The position numbers and the translations under genes were made by a program. 64,000 nucleotides of DNA from Chlorops oryzae (Eukaryota; Arthropoda; Insecta; Diptera; Chloropidae): NCBI GenBank assembly GCA_020466095.1, contig CM035809.1, positions 3,463,309 through 3,527,308 on the forward strand, written 5' to 3'. The first letter of the stretch is position 1, and each line of letters begins with the position of its first letter. The notes beneath the pieces were generated by a model. That model worked only from the letters and a program-made list of their open reading frames with translations. It had not been told where the DNA came from and did no database searches. Shown here piece by piece: positions 13,077-23,094 of this stretch.

Positions 13077-14243
13077 TAGGGCTTCCAATCCCGGTATCGC
13101 GGGATCCCGAAATACCGAGATCCCGCGCTATTTTTCGATCCCGCACTGTGCGGGACTATAGCTGCGGGATCCGCGGGATTCGCGGGATTGGAGAGAATTT
13201 TGTCTCAACTACAAATGGAAAGCCTTAAAAACGCTTTGAAGTATGTTATTTTTTGTGAGATGTTGCTACGACAAAATGAAACTGGTGGCAACGACGTCAA
13301 CACAGCTGTTTCTTTTGTTTTGAATTTAAAAGCGTGAAATATTGATCGTAGCTATTTTGATCAATGTATTAAGTTTAAAATGTCAAATACAAGCCGTTAC
13401 AAAAGTTTTTCGCATGCTTCAAATGTTTGGGAGCATTTTCTCAAATCGGACGACAGTTTGAATGCCAAATGTAAATTGTGTAAGTCCATTATCAAAACCA
13501 CGGCTAGATCGACCAAAGGCTTACATGTACATTTGAAGTCAAAACATGGCATTGAGAGCGGAAGTAAAAAGGAACCCGACAGCTCGCCATCGACATCAAG
13601 TGCAAGTTCATCAACTTTGTCTGAAGAGTCAATATCAACTGCTTTTATTTCGACACAAAAGCGTCAAAAGATTTCGGACCTGTCAAAAATAGTTGTTCGT
13701 TGGAAGAAAGAGTTTCACGTATGGCTGAAAAAGATGGATTGCCTTTGAGCGTATTCGTGACTTCTAAGGACTTACGAGAATTATTTTTAGCAAAAAGTCA
13801 TTTATTGCCTCGATCTCCAACGTCCATTCGAGATATGATTATGTCTTACGGACTGAATCTTCGAATGAAAGTGCGTGATGAATTGTCTAAGTGAAAAGAA
13901 AATGACCATCGGTTCTCACTTACGTTTGACGAATGGACTTTGTCTTGTAATAGACGTTATATTAACATCAACGTGCATACTTATGGAAACGATCGTGCTA
14001 TGTTTTGGAATCTTGGACTTGCTCGTATTAATGGAAGTATGCCAGCAACAGTTTGCGTTGAACTCATAAGAAAAAAATTGAAGGAATTTGGTATTGATTT
14101 AGACAAACACGTTGTTTCAGTTACAACTGACGGAGCGTCAGTTATGGTTAAAGTCGGAAATTTAATTGTACCTTCTCAACAACTCTGCTATGCACATGCC
14201 TTACAACTTGGAGTATTAGACGTTATTTATAAAAAAAATGAGA
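13077..14243 (+). mobile_element. hAT element, 5' part, running into assembly gap
   Basis: The 5' end reads TAGGGCTTCCAATCCCGG. It is followed by ~110 bp of subterminal repeats built on CCCGGGAT/GCGGGATC motifs (about 13090-13190), then a leader and a hAT transposase gene from 13380. No matching 3' end or copy of the left flank TTCTAGAC is seen after the gap, so the right end is lost in the gap or deleted. Confidence 0.7.
13380..14243 (+). pseudogene. hAT transposase with BED zinc finger, broken
   Basis: Starts at ATG 13380 with a BED-type zinc finger: an aromatic VWEHF, then CKLC, then HLKSKH within the first ~60 residues. A Ser-rich linker follows. The reading frame changes near 13690-13705, and the frame resumes with EERVSRMAEKDGLPLS. 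There is an in-frame TGA at 13892-13894 just before TFDEW, which should carry the first catalytic Asp. Further on, TTDGASVM has the second catalytic Asp, and CYAHALQL has the Cys/His pair typical of hAT RNase-H cores. The frame then enters the 100-N gap at 14244. One frameshift, one stop and the missing C-terminal half mean it cannot make an active enzyme as assembled. BED-hAT transposases usually have about 600-700 residues. Confidence 0.85.
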
Positions 14244-14343
14244 NNNNNNNNNNNNNNNNNNNNNNNNNNNNNNNNNNNNNNNNNNNNNNNNNNNNNNNNN
14301 NNNNNNNNNNNNNNNNNNNNNNNNNNNNNNNNNNNNNNNNNNN
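14244..14343. other. Assembly gap, 100 N
   Basis: Exactly 100 N, a conventional placeholder, so the true distance is unknown. It lies inside the hAT transposase; the sequence on the far side shows no hAT features. Confidence 0.98.
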
Positions 14344-15027
14344 TAAAAAGAATGGCTTAAGATTTGAAAATTTCTCATCACTGGTGACTAGGGTGGTCCA
14401 AATTTGCTAAGTTCGTTTAATTTTGCGAGTCACACCCTCAAAATGTAGTAGTGGGCAACAGAAAACGGAAATGAAAAGTTTTGTGAAAACGTTTTTCTCA
14501 GTGTAAAAATTAAAAAATTTTTTTTTTGGATTTCCTATTGTATTAGAAACCAGCCAACGTTTGTTTCATCTTCTTATCTGAATTAGTTTTGGAAATATTT
14601 ATAAAAATGTAACGGCATATTTTTGTTAATTGTACTGGCGGCATGAGTTTAAAAAATCATATTTCTGAGCTCTGACTAGTGTTCGCTTACTTTTTTGTAA
14701 ATATCGCAAAAAGTATACTTCCGATTTATTCTTTATCAAGGAAGATTAAATTTAAATGGAATTGTTTATGTAAATTGGGTGTTCCTTCGAATATAAACGA
14801 TTCTACAGGTTTAGACCTACCGATTGGTAATAGGCTTTTCAGGCATAGTGCTAAGACGCGTGATTTAGCTAAATCATTTAAAGCTAAATCACAACTGTTC
14901 ACATGGAGTCGAAGTAATTTAAGTTGACAGCTGTCAGCTGACAAACAGAAGAAGAAGAACACTGTTTGTTTGATTTTCACAATATGAGCGCCAATACTTT
15001 GGCGCCCTTCTTTTGTAGCGCCATTTT
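14344..15027. other. No gene seen
   Basis: Includes a short palindrome near 14930 (TGACAGCTGTCAGCTGACA) and a GCGCC-AATACTTT-GGCGC hairpin at about 14987-15006, possible boundaries of small repeats. Open frames of 82 and 103 codons on opposite strands shadow each other and match no family. Confidence 0.45.
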
Positions 15028-15510
15028 GGGGCCCCATATGCCGACGTTTGTTAAATTTTTTTTATGAAAACCGCCCCTTTCCCACGCCCAATTTTCTAGT
15101 TTTTTTGAATTCTAATCGGAGGCTTAAATATACGCTCAAATTCTAAGTTTCGTTGAAATATTTAGAAAAGGTCAGATTTTGGGGCAGTTTTGAGATTTTT
15201 GTGACAGATCCTAGTACTGGAGGTACCCTTAAAAAGAATCCGATCGGGTCCATTCTCGAACTTGATCTTACCTATTTCTCCGTGAGCACGCATGCCAAAT
15301 TTTGTCAAGATAGCTCAACTCCTTCGATAAGAAAACTGTATACAAACAGACAGACGAACAGACAGACGGCCATGCCTACTTAAATCGATTCTCCTGTTGA
15401 CCCTGATCATTTCTATATATTTTTTAGATGGTGTATCTCGACTGGTTCTGGGTGTTACACACTACCACACAAACGCAATATACCCTCGACACAGAGTGTG
15501 TCGGGTATAA
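15028..15510 (+). mobile_element. Helentron-like family F1, 5'-truncated copy
   Basis: Collinear with the element at 855-1731 from GGGGCCCCATAT onward. It carries the internal block with CAGATCCTAGTACTGGAGG, the GACA microsatellite (about 15347-15370), and the full 3' stem-loop with GTGTCGGGTAT. The AACAAGTAAGG end, 5' hairpin and 5' subterminal repeat are absent. Confidence 0.75.
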
Positions 15511-15908
15511 AAATGTGGCAGAAGCAATGAAAAAAATTTTAGGAGCTAGGACTTCTTGAAAGGACTTCAAGACCTAATTACAGGCACTGCCATCTCTTAT
15601 TGGTATGCAATAAATTTGTATCAAAAAACCCTCAGTTGTATATACCATGAAGGATTCCAATAATTCTTAATAATAACTCTAAACCTTTTTCAAGGATCTA
15701 TCAAATACAATGAAAAAGTGTTGGAAGCTGAAAAAAATCTTTTGTGAGGGGTTCTTATTTTAATACTTGAATAGCTTATGTCTAGATTTCTAAAGAAATC
15801 CCTCTGTTTGGAGAAAAACGATACAAAGTCTTCTAATCTGTGTTCTGATTTCTTGGGTATTTTATGTGGTCTTTTAGTTTTCTGTAGTTTTCAAAATACT
15901 TGCAAGAC
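15511..15908. other. No gene seen
   Basis: AT-rich sequence between the F1 copy and the tRNA-Cys segment. No repeat or coding signal recognised. Confidence 0.5.
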
Positions 15909-16237
15909 ACAACTTTGAAATCACTCAAAGAAAAACTAAAATAATATCAATTTACAATAAATTGATTTTCAACTAATTTGAAAGATATCCAGAATCAGAC
16001 AATTAACTTTGCCGTAGGACAACACCGTGTTAAAAAAGTTAGTTTTTTAAATTAATTGTCACTTCAAATCAATCAGTTGTTCCATTAATTTAAAATGAAT
16101 TGAAATTCCTAAAGGGATATGAGCCCAAAAATTATAACGGCTTATTTCTCTTGGTTCTCATTAAAATATTGGCTTAAAAATGGGAAGAAAGAAGTGATTG
16201 CGGAATTTAACCGCAGCTAACATTCATCATGTCGTCG

Positions 16238-16309
16238 GGGGATATAGCTCAGTGGTAGAGCATTCGACTGCAGATCGAGAGGTCCCCGGTTCAAACCCGG
16301 GTGTCCCCT
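16238..16309 (+). tRNA. tRNA-Cys: tRNA-Cys (GCA)
   Basis: A 72-nt gene folding as a standard cloverleaf. The acceptor stem is GGGGATA/TGTCCCC. The D stem is GCTC/GAGC. The anticodon stem is TTCGA/TCGAG with loop CTGCAGA, giving anticodon GCA at 16270-16272. The T stem is CCCGG/CCGGG with loop TTCAAAC, and the discriminator is T. Internal promoter boxes are intact (box A TAGCTCAGTGG, box B GGTTCAAACCC). A run of nine T at 16332-16340 serves as Pol III terminator. The gene body is identical to the copy at 62869-62940. No CCA is encoded, as expected in a eukaryote. Confidence 0.98.
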
Positions 16310-16331
16310 GGTGAGGAAATAAATGCTTCGC

Positions 16332-16340
16332 TTTTTTTTT
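16332..16340 (+). terminator. Pol III terminator of tRNA-Cys
   Basis: Nine consecutive T residues 22 nt after the tRNA 3' end. Confidence 0.8.
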
Positions 16341-16953
16341 GGTAAAATCATGTCCAAATTTCTTTTAACTGCAGTGCTGATCTGGAGCCTATCTTGAAGA
16401 TGAAATCATTTTAATACTCAGGCATGCTCAAGAAATTGAACCCGATTTAAGAAAATTCGAAATCAATTTGATTTCCACAGAAATGTTTAGTTTTTTTCTG
16501 TTTTTTCAGGTTTCCTTGAATACTTAATGGGAAAATTCTTAGAAATGTTATTTTGTGGGTCCATTTTCTGTTGCTCTTTGAAATCTGTCGAATAATCTAT
16601 GATCAAATTCAACGAATTTTGTCACAGAAGCGAGTTAATTCTCGTTCTCTTTTCTAATCAGTTTTGATGCAGCTACCGTCAAAACGGTTAATAAAAATTG
16701 ATTTAAAAATCTGCACATGCAAGGATGAAGAGTGACAGTATTTTGTTGAATTTTGTATTTATTTTACCTCAATTTTTAGGAGGATAAAAACCAATGTTAC
16801 TTTAAGGGATCAGATTCTTAACTCGAAATCAACAAATATGCTATCCTGAAATTATTGAAATCTCGAAATGAAAGATTGATGTGAGCAAGTGTTGCATTAC
16901 AATGTTTATTATCAATTCAAATGAGTTTAAGTAGGATTACTTTTAATAGTTGT

Positions 16954-17478
16954 GCAGTTGTTAAGTGTAAATTCTAGAAGTAATTTTAGGAATGCGTAAA
17001 AATGATTCTTTACCTTCTCCTCGTATTTTTAGCCAATTGATTAGTTCGATTTGCATGAAGAATAATTGACGTACTCTCAGAAACAAAAAATTGTGAAACC
17101 ATCAACTTTTATTGGTTAAAGTGTACCCAACAACGAATATTCCGAAACTAAGAGTGCCACTGTTGTTGTGTCCTCCTTGCTATATATGGGACGCAACAAT
17201 AGTGGCAATCTTAATTTGACCAATAAAAGTTGTTGGTTTTTTTCTCAGAGTAGCTTTGAGCTAAAGCCAAGTGAGAGATTCATCTCATTTTGATGATTAC
17301 GACTTATAAATTTTGGCATACTGAAACCAACGTTCCCAATATATTCAAGATCATTCGAAAATCGTATCGCTAAAAGCGTCTACCTAAAATATCAATAAAA
17401 ATATTGGTAAGTGGTAGCTGCATGCGGTGTGCTTTCTTCAGAAGGAGGTCAAAAGCTAATTGAATAATCAGATACATA
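16954..17478. other. No gene seen; small inverted repeat
   Basis: Contains CCAACAACTTTTATTGG-type arms around 17100-17235 (AACTTTTATTGGT and its complement ACCAATAAAAGTT), with AGTGCCACTGTTGTTG and its complement between them. This suggests a small foldback element of roughly 140 bp. Confidence 0.4.
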
Positions 17479-18170
17479 CACGGAGAGAAATAAGTTCCCG
17501 AAATATAATTGGAACCAATTACATATGTGCTTGCAGCCTTGCCCCGATTGCATTATTAATTGGATCCAATTACAATATAATTAGAAAATGAAAAATACTC
17601 AATTACTCAATTACTTATATAATTCCATTTAAATTTATCATATATGTAATTGCGTTTGAACACTTATGTAATTAAATCTGATTACATATACAATTCAAAG
17701 CATTGGTGAAATTATATATATGATTGTATTTATTTTACAGTTTGTTCTTATATTTCTCAAATGGTTTATAGTTTCGATCGTATATAACGTGTTTGAATTT
17801 TCAAAATTCTTAGGCACTCCAAGGGGCAGGGGGACCACGAATATGACGTGGTGAAATATATTCCGCCCAATCGTGGAGAATGCCCCTTTTTATATTGCTA
17901 TATAGAATGTATTTTAAATTGCTGGGAACACAAATTTAGTTAGACGCAATTATGTATATAATTCGATACAATTACATACATCATTGCAGCCGATTATATA
18001 TTTAATTGGACGGAATTATATATGTAATTGAAATTATTTTTTTATCAATTGATACAATTACATATATAATTGGACGCAATTATGAAAATATAATTGCATC
18101 ATACCCAATTACATATAATATGTTATCCCTGCAAAATATAATTGGGTATGTGATATTTTTTCTCTGCGTG
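17479..18170 (+). mobile_element. TA-flanked MITE (CACGGAGAGAAATAAGT family), copy A
   Basis: Starts CACGGAGAGAAATAAG and ends, on the other strand, CACGCAGAGAAAAAAT, flanked by TA on both sides. It is 692 bp and non-coding. The body is built largely from variants of AATTACATATGTAATTG, so it is full of short palindromes and TAATTG/CAATTA motifs. It shares a CCACGAATATGACGTGG block with copy C (41304-42723). TA duplication and TIR suggest a Tc1/mariner-like mobiliser, but no transposase is present. Confidence 0.75.
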
Positions 18171-18527
18171 TACTTGTACATATAATGAAAATAAAGTCAA
18201 ATTGCATTTCACTCATTCTCTAAGCAAAATAGATAATTTCAAATAATTTATAGGTACATATATCGTCGCCCGGAGATTCATGTGCTCTATACGCCATTTT
18301 AACGAATTTGAGTTAAGGATGCCATCCCCCATTATCAATGCCAAATTTTTTAAATCCGCAATCCATTTTTTGCTATATCTTCTAGTTACTGAGATAATTC
18401 ATCGCCAGTTTGCTCTATATCCCTTGAAACACAATTTTTTTGTGTTCTTTTGCTCTATACGCCATTCAATGGCGTATAGAGCAAAATTTCAGTACAAAGT
18501 TAAGGTTTTAATTGACGATAGCCACTT

Positions 18528-19376
18528 CCCAGCAAACATTTGCATCAGCTTTTTACAAAGGTGCTTACTATTCATTTGTTTCCAAGAAATTTTCCAAACT
18601 TTTTCCAAGCATATATGTGCTATATTAAATTCGCAAACATTTCCCAAACGCTTTCCAAATGTGTTTGGGAAACGTTAAATTTCTCAAGTACTTCGCAAAT
18701 CCGTACATACATCGTACATACATACGAGGTGTCTACAGTTCGATTTTTTCGAACGTTAATATATTAATTCTAGCACGCGCGAATGAGATCTCTCGGTAGC
18801 GTAATGGGAGCGTGTTGCGATTTGTAACCTGGAGGGCTCGAGTTCGATTCCTGTCGCGGGCGAAAAAAGATTGTGGAAAAATTGGGACGTAGAAAGGTAT
18901 CTGAGGTAAAATTTGATCCACTTAGAGGGGAGAAAGAAAGTTGGCAGTTATAAATTTAGGTTCATATCCGGTCGTCAGAAACGTAATGCATACACATGTG
19001 CTTTCAAAAATTTGTTTTTAATTTTTTCATAAATGTTTGGATGAAAGCTAGATATTCTTCTAAGTTTTGAAATATTATTTAAATGTTATATTATCTACCT
19101 CAGTATTCAAAAAAAAAAAAAAAAAAAAAACCCTCGCCGCAGCGGGGATTGAACCCGCCTACATCGGATTGGTACTGCTTGTTTAGGCTTGGAAAATATT
19201 TAATTCGATTGCTTGGAATTATATGTTTTCCAATCTCAAATCCAATTGAATAAAAAGGGAGCCGTTTTGGTTATTTACACTTGAATTCCAAATAAATTCC
19301 AACACTTGGATCCAAGCCTTTTGTTTGCGGGCGCAAGTTACTTCCAATTGTTTAGTAAGCGTAAATGTTTGCTGGG
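18528..19376. mobile_element. MITE with CCCAGCAAACATTT terminal repeats
   Basis: Begins CCCAGCAAACATTTGC and ends with the inverted match GCGTAAATGTTTGCTGGG. The left half contains several TTTCCAA/TTCCCAAA repeats, and the right half CCAATT/TTGGA repeats. The tRNA-like element at 18788-19180 is inserted in it. Non-coding. Confidence 0.6.
18788..19180 (+). mobile_element. Element with convergent tRNA-like ends, copy 1
   Basis: The left module has Pol III-like box A TAGCGTAATGGG (18797) and box B AGTTCGATTCC (18841). It is followed by a body containing GTGGAAAAATTGGGA, a run of about 22 A (about 19109-19130), and an oppositely oriented tRNA-like module: box B GGGTTCAATCC on the - strand at 19145-19155, next to ACATCGGATTG. 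On the - strand the A run is a T run lying directly after the module. The same order occurs at 57357-57785. Neither module folds into a functional cloverleaf. Confidence 0.6.
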
Positions 19377-20199
19377 TTTGCTCTACATGCCGTTTTCTTC
19401 GAGTAACATCGTTGATAATTTTTGTTTTTTTGTTTAAGTAAAACAGTAGTCTAAGTTAAAAATATAGGTATTGAAAGAATAGCGAAGCATTGGCATTCGT
19501 ACGACATCATCATATTTGTCGCTCAGTGGATAAAGGGAATGAAATGGAAAAAAACGACAGGAGAGTTAACGTTGACTTTAAAATTAGTTTTTACAACAAA
19601 ACTCAAAATTGAAATTGCAAAACTAATTATTGGCGCTTCTTTTACAATTTTTAAAAAAGTCATAAAAGGAAGTGTATCCACGCTAAATCTCAAAAACGTC
19701 AAATTAGACTCAATCCCTTTATCCAGTGAACGACTCATATGTTCAAGAAATATGCATAGCATATCTACATAGCAGATTAAAAAACAAAAAACCAAATCCA
19801 AAAGGAACCCGCGAAACTCTGGAACTCGCCTAATATTATAACAGCCGTCGTATAGTAACAAAAAGTCTGGTTACCAATACCCAATAAACACGACGATATC
19901 GTAACGATATCGAGGCAATATCGTTTTCTCTTAAAAATGTTTCGCGACGATAATTCGAGACGATATCGAGACGATTTCGATATCGTGAGAGAGTCACTTA
20001 TTATTAGCGAATCGAGATTTTCATCGTTCTCGAATATTTAACGAGCCTTAACTCGAATCGCTAGCGAATCGAGAATTTCATCGCTCTCGAATCGTTAACG
20101 GACGATTAGCAAAAAAATCATTAATTTTTATATTTAATGTAAAATTCAAATAACAGTCTTATTATAATACTATTTTCGGTTTAAAAAAAAAAAAAACGG

Positions 20200-20330
20200 T
20201 TCTATTGCTGGTAACCACGCTTTTGAATCCACCGGCTGTGGGATTTGAACACCGAACCTCTTGATTTCTAGTCATGTTTCTAGTCTGCTTACCCATTACG
20301 CCTTCCGATTTGGAAACAAATTAACAAAAC
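20200..20330 (-). repeat. tRNA-like sequence preceded by an A run
   Basis: On the - strand, box A-like AGGCGTAATGGG (20303-20292) and box B-like TGTTCAAATCC (20251-20241) have tRNA-like spacing, and a T run (A run at about 20183-20196 on +) follows downstream. It resembles the right module of the convergent tRNA-like elements. It does not fold as a full tRNA. Confidence 0.45.
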
Positions 20331-20355
20331 TACCTTCGAGAATTAAAGTTTCGTA

Positions 20356-20479
20356 CCCAATAAACAAATAAACACAAAAACGTTAACGAGTTCGAATCGA
20401 ATTCGATTCGTATTCGTTTAATGCGATTCGCGCTCTACGAATTCGATTCGAACTCGTTATCGTTTTTGTGTTTATTAGG
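20356..20479. mobile_element. 124-bp palindromic element with CCCAATAAACA tip
   Basis: Ends CCCAATAAACA... and CCTAATAAACAC (- strand), then CAAAAACG and GAGTTCGAATCGAATTCG on both arms, so the whole unit is nearly self-complementary. Same tip as the surrounding element but a different core motif (TTCGAATCG instead of GATATCG). Confidence 0.6.
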
Positions 20480-20630
20480 TCCTACTTATTTTTATTCTTT
20501 TCCCTTATGTGTTTCGAGTTCACAACGAGTTCACTAAACTATTTTCTAGGATTTCGTTTTTCTCAAATTCGTAACAAATTTGTGGCGTATAATCTTCGTT
20601 TTTGTATTTATTGGGCTAAAAATGTTTCGC

Positions 20631-21169
20631 CTCGATATCTTCGCGAGGCCAAAATCACGATATCGAGAAATTTGATTTTCGCGAACTCGTCTCGATATCT
20701 TCGTGAGGCCAAAATCACGATATCGAGAAATTTGATTTTCGCGAACTCGTCTCGATATCTTCGCGAGGCCAAAATCGCAATATCGATAAATTTGATTTTC
20801 GCGAACTCTTCTCGATATATTCGCGAGGCCAAAATAACGATATCGAGAAATTTGATTTTCGCGAACTCTACTCGATATCTTCGCGAGTCCAAAATCGCAA
20901 TATCGAGAATTTCATTTTTCTCGAATTCGTCTCGATATCTTCGCGAGTCCACAATCACAATATCGAGATTTTGATTTTTCTCGAATTCGTCTCGATATCT
21001 TCGCGAGGCCAAAATAACGATATCGAGAAATTGGATTTTCGTGAAGTCGTCTCGATATCTTCGCGACACCAAAATTACGATATTGAGAAATTCTATCTTC
21101 TCGAACTCGTCTCGATATCGTCGCGAGCCTAAATCGCGATATCGAGAAATTCGGTTTTCTCGAATTCGT
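20631..21169. repeat. 60-bp tandem repeat, nine units
   Basis: Nine units start at 20631, 20691, 20751, 20811, 20871, 20931, 20991, 21051 and 21111, with period exactly 60 except for the last (59 bp). Each carries CTCGATATCTTCGCGAG and, about 20 nt later, GATATCGAG, so every unit contains an inverted pair and can form a hairpin. Since 60 is a multiple of 3, long repetitive frames open on both strands (168 and 154 codons). These are artefacts of the repeat, not proteins. Confidence 0.9.
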
Positions 21170-21957
21170 CTCGATATCGTTACGATATCGTCCTCGGTTT
21201 TGTGTTTATTGGGTACCCATATATTTATTTATGTTTGTATTTTGTGCATTCCCCAGCAGGAAAAGTCCCGGTGAAACCATCAATGATTTCAGCATGACAT
21301 AAGAGCCGCGACTCCTCCTGTTTCTACACCAACTTTCTAATGAATTTTACACACAAACGGCATTGGCCGTCATAAGAGGACATGTCACCAGTTGGTCATC
21401 GAAATTGGAGTGGATACCTCCTGTTTCGCAAGAAAATGTCATCGTTCGGGAGTGATACGAAATGAAAATGAAACACGGACTATATCATTGGATATGCGAT
21501 GAATAACATCTTTTTTCGATGACAATGTCATTAGAATTGCGATGAATAACACCTTTTCTTGATGACAATGTAATTAGAATTTAGAAGTACTCTAACTTTC
21601 CCCTTGACATCATCGGTGAAAACATTAATGATTTTTTCCTTTATGCGAAAAAGTCCGGCTGGGTAATGTCACTTTGCTCTATGTATTACATTGTCAGCGA
21701 AATATGTTTGAAATGGCGTGTAGAGCAAAGTGGTTTTTTTTTAAAGCCATAAAATACCCTTTTATGCGTTAGATCGAAGATTCGAAAATATACTCTTCGA
21801 ATAAGTATTCTTTCAAAAATTAATAGTGAAACACACAAAAAACCTTATCGTACAGTTTTTGAAAAAAATAGTTTCAAACTTCAACTTCGATTTACTCGAA
21901 ATGTGTTTTTTGCACGTAGAGCACATGAATCCCCGGGCGACGATATATTTGCCTATT

Positions 21958-23052
21958 CCTACGGAGCTTAGTTCTAGCTGTAGCAATATCTGAACAAAAC
22001 TAATGCACCTATCCCCTTACGATGGATATAAAAGTATTTGAAAAGCTTTCGAAAGAGGGTCGTCAGAATTGCCTTGCGAATTAATTTTTATATGGACGAT
22101 AAGCCAAAAATAGTTAGGTACATATATCTTTATGAATTTTATTCAAATAATATTATTGGTTGGGCATTAAAAAATTTCATTATTTAATTAAAAATCCGAT
22201 ATTTTTCATTAGGGCTCATAGTCTTCAACTTAGTTTACTTATTGAAAGATTAAACTCTCAAATGATAGTCTTCAGGAGAGTTCAAACAGGTTTATTTATT
22301 TTATATGAAAATTTCAAATATTTTGTATTTGATTGAGTTATGTATATTGTACACTGGCATACAGATTAAAAGAATATTTTTGAAAATTTAAACTATCAAT
22401 GTTCTTAAACCGAGTTGAAAACTACGACTCTAAAGCTCAGACATGATTTACACTGATTTTCTAATGTTTCACATTCGTAGGACATCATTTTTATACTCAT
22501 GCTATCCATAACACTTTCCCAATGCAGTCTTCCTATTAACTGGCACTTGTAAATTGTGGCGCTACAAATTGAATTATTTAGCAGACTTCTCTGCAAATCA
22601 AATTGGAAGTGTTAGTTTAACACCAAGAAAAACATTTAAAATAAATATTTTTTAAAGATTTTTACTCGAATATTGAATTGGAATGAGTGTGAAATCAATC
22701 AACACTTTCACGGCTAATGAAACATGTAAATTCACATAAATTCTCGAAAAAGGTCTCCTCTCAACTGAATTGCTATAGCAAAGTGCCCAAATGTTCAACA
22801 GCACGCCATAAATTTCTACAAACGTGAATCTTCCATAGCTGAATTTCAGGTCATTGCCTAAATGGCCGCATTCGTGAAATGCAAAGAAAGCAGCTACAAA
22901 TTACCAGAACGTAATTTATTTCTGAGGAGATACCTTTAAGGGGTTGTGCGCAAACAATAAAGCAAACATAGAGCGGCTTGCAGAGCGATATCAAGCGCAC
23001 TTTTCACAGATATTTATTTATGATATTCAACCTTTCAAATGATGTCTCGTAG

Positions 23053-23094
<42 letters not shown>

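Larger units (their letters stand above)
15909..16953 (+). repeat. tRNA-Cys segment, copy A (inverted relative to copy B)
   Basis: About 1.0 kb that recurs in inverted orientation at 62005-63891. The match begins within the AAAGAAAAACT...ATCAATTTACAAT stretch and continues through the tRNA gene, the AGGCATGCTC and GTCGAATAATCTATGATC landmarks, and AATGTTTATTATCAATTC up to GGATTACTTTTAAT. It lacks the two mobile elements found in copy B, so it serves as the empty-site reference. The first ~180 bp also occur, diverged and on the same strand, at 57832-57990. Confidence 0.85.
19880..21213. mobile_element. Foldback element with CCCAATAAACAC termini
   Basis: The left end CCCAATAAACACGACGATAT and the right end (- strand) CCCAATAAACAC, followed after 11 nt by GACGATATCGTAACG, make a terminal inverted repeat of about 35 bp with one indel. 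The interior is dominated by GATATCG and GAATCG palindromic motifs and includes the 60-bp tandem array. A second, smaller element with the same tip (20356-20479) and a further right tip (about 20596-20615) are nested in it. Non-coding; the open frames seen here come only from the periodic repeat. Confidence 0.65.
18250..21957. mobile_element. 3.7-kb nested foldback complex with ~35-bp TIR
   Basis: The left end (from about 18250) and the reverse complement of the right end (to about 21957) share a ~35-bp inverted repeat centred on ATATATCGTCGCCCGG and continuing with GATTCATGTGCTCTA. Just inside each end are copies of GCTCTATACGCCATT (18282, 18451, 21673 and 21712 regions), one of them a perfect local palindrome at about 18451-18485. 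Between the ends lie a CCCAGCAAACATTT MITE, a tRNA-like element, foldback elements and a two-unit direct repeat of about 49 bp (about 21496-21595). Either one large element was invaded repeatedly, or two solo copies flank unrelated insertions. Confidence 0.55.

Noticed and set aside
14726..15037. 103-codon minus-strand frame shadowing an 82-codon plus frame
   Set aside because: The two mirror each other, match no family, and the right edge enters an F1 repeat.
18788..18865. Candidate functional tRNA gene
   Set aside because: Box A and B are present but acceptor and T stems do not pair; treated as a tRNA-like module of a mobile element.
20468..21072. Long repetitive open frames on both strands (168 and 154 codons)
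   Set aside because: They arise from a 60-bp tandem repeat whose length is a multiple of three. Both strands are open at once and no protein features exist.
20631..21169. CRISPR array (regular 60-bp spacing)
   Set aside because: The whole 60-bp unit is repeated with no unique spacers, in a eukaryotic transposon setting.
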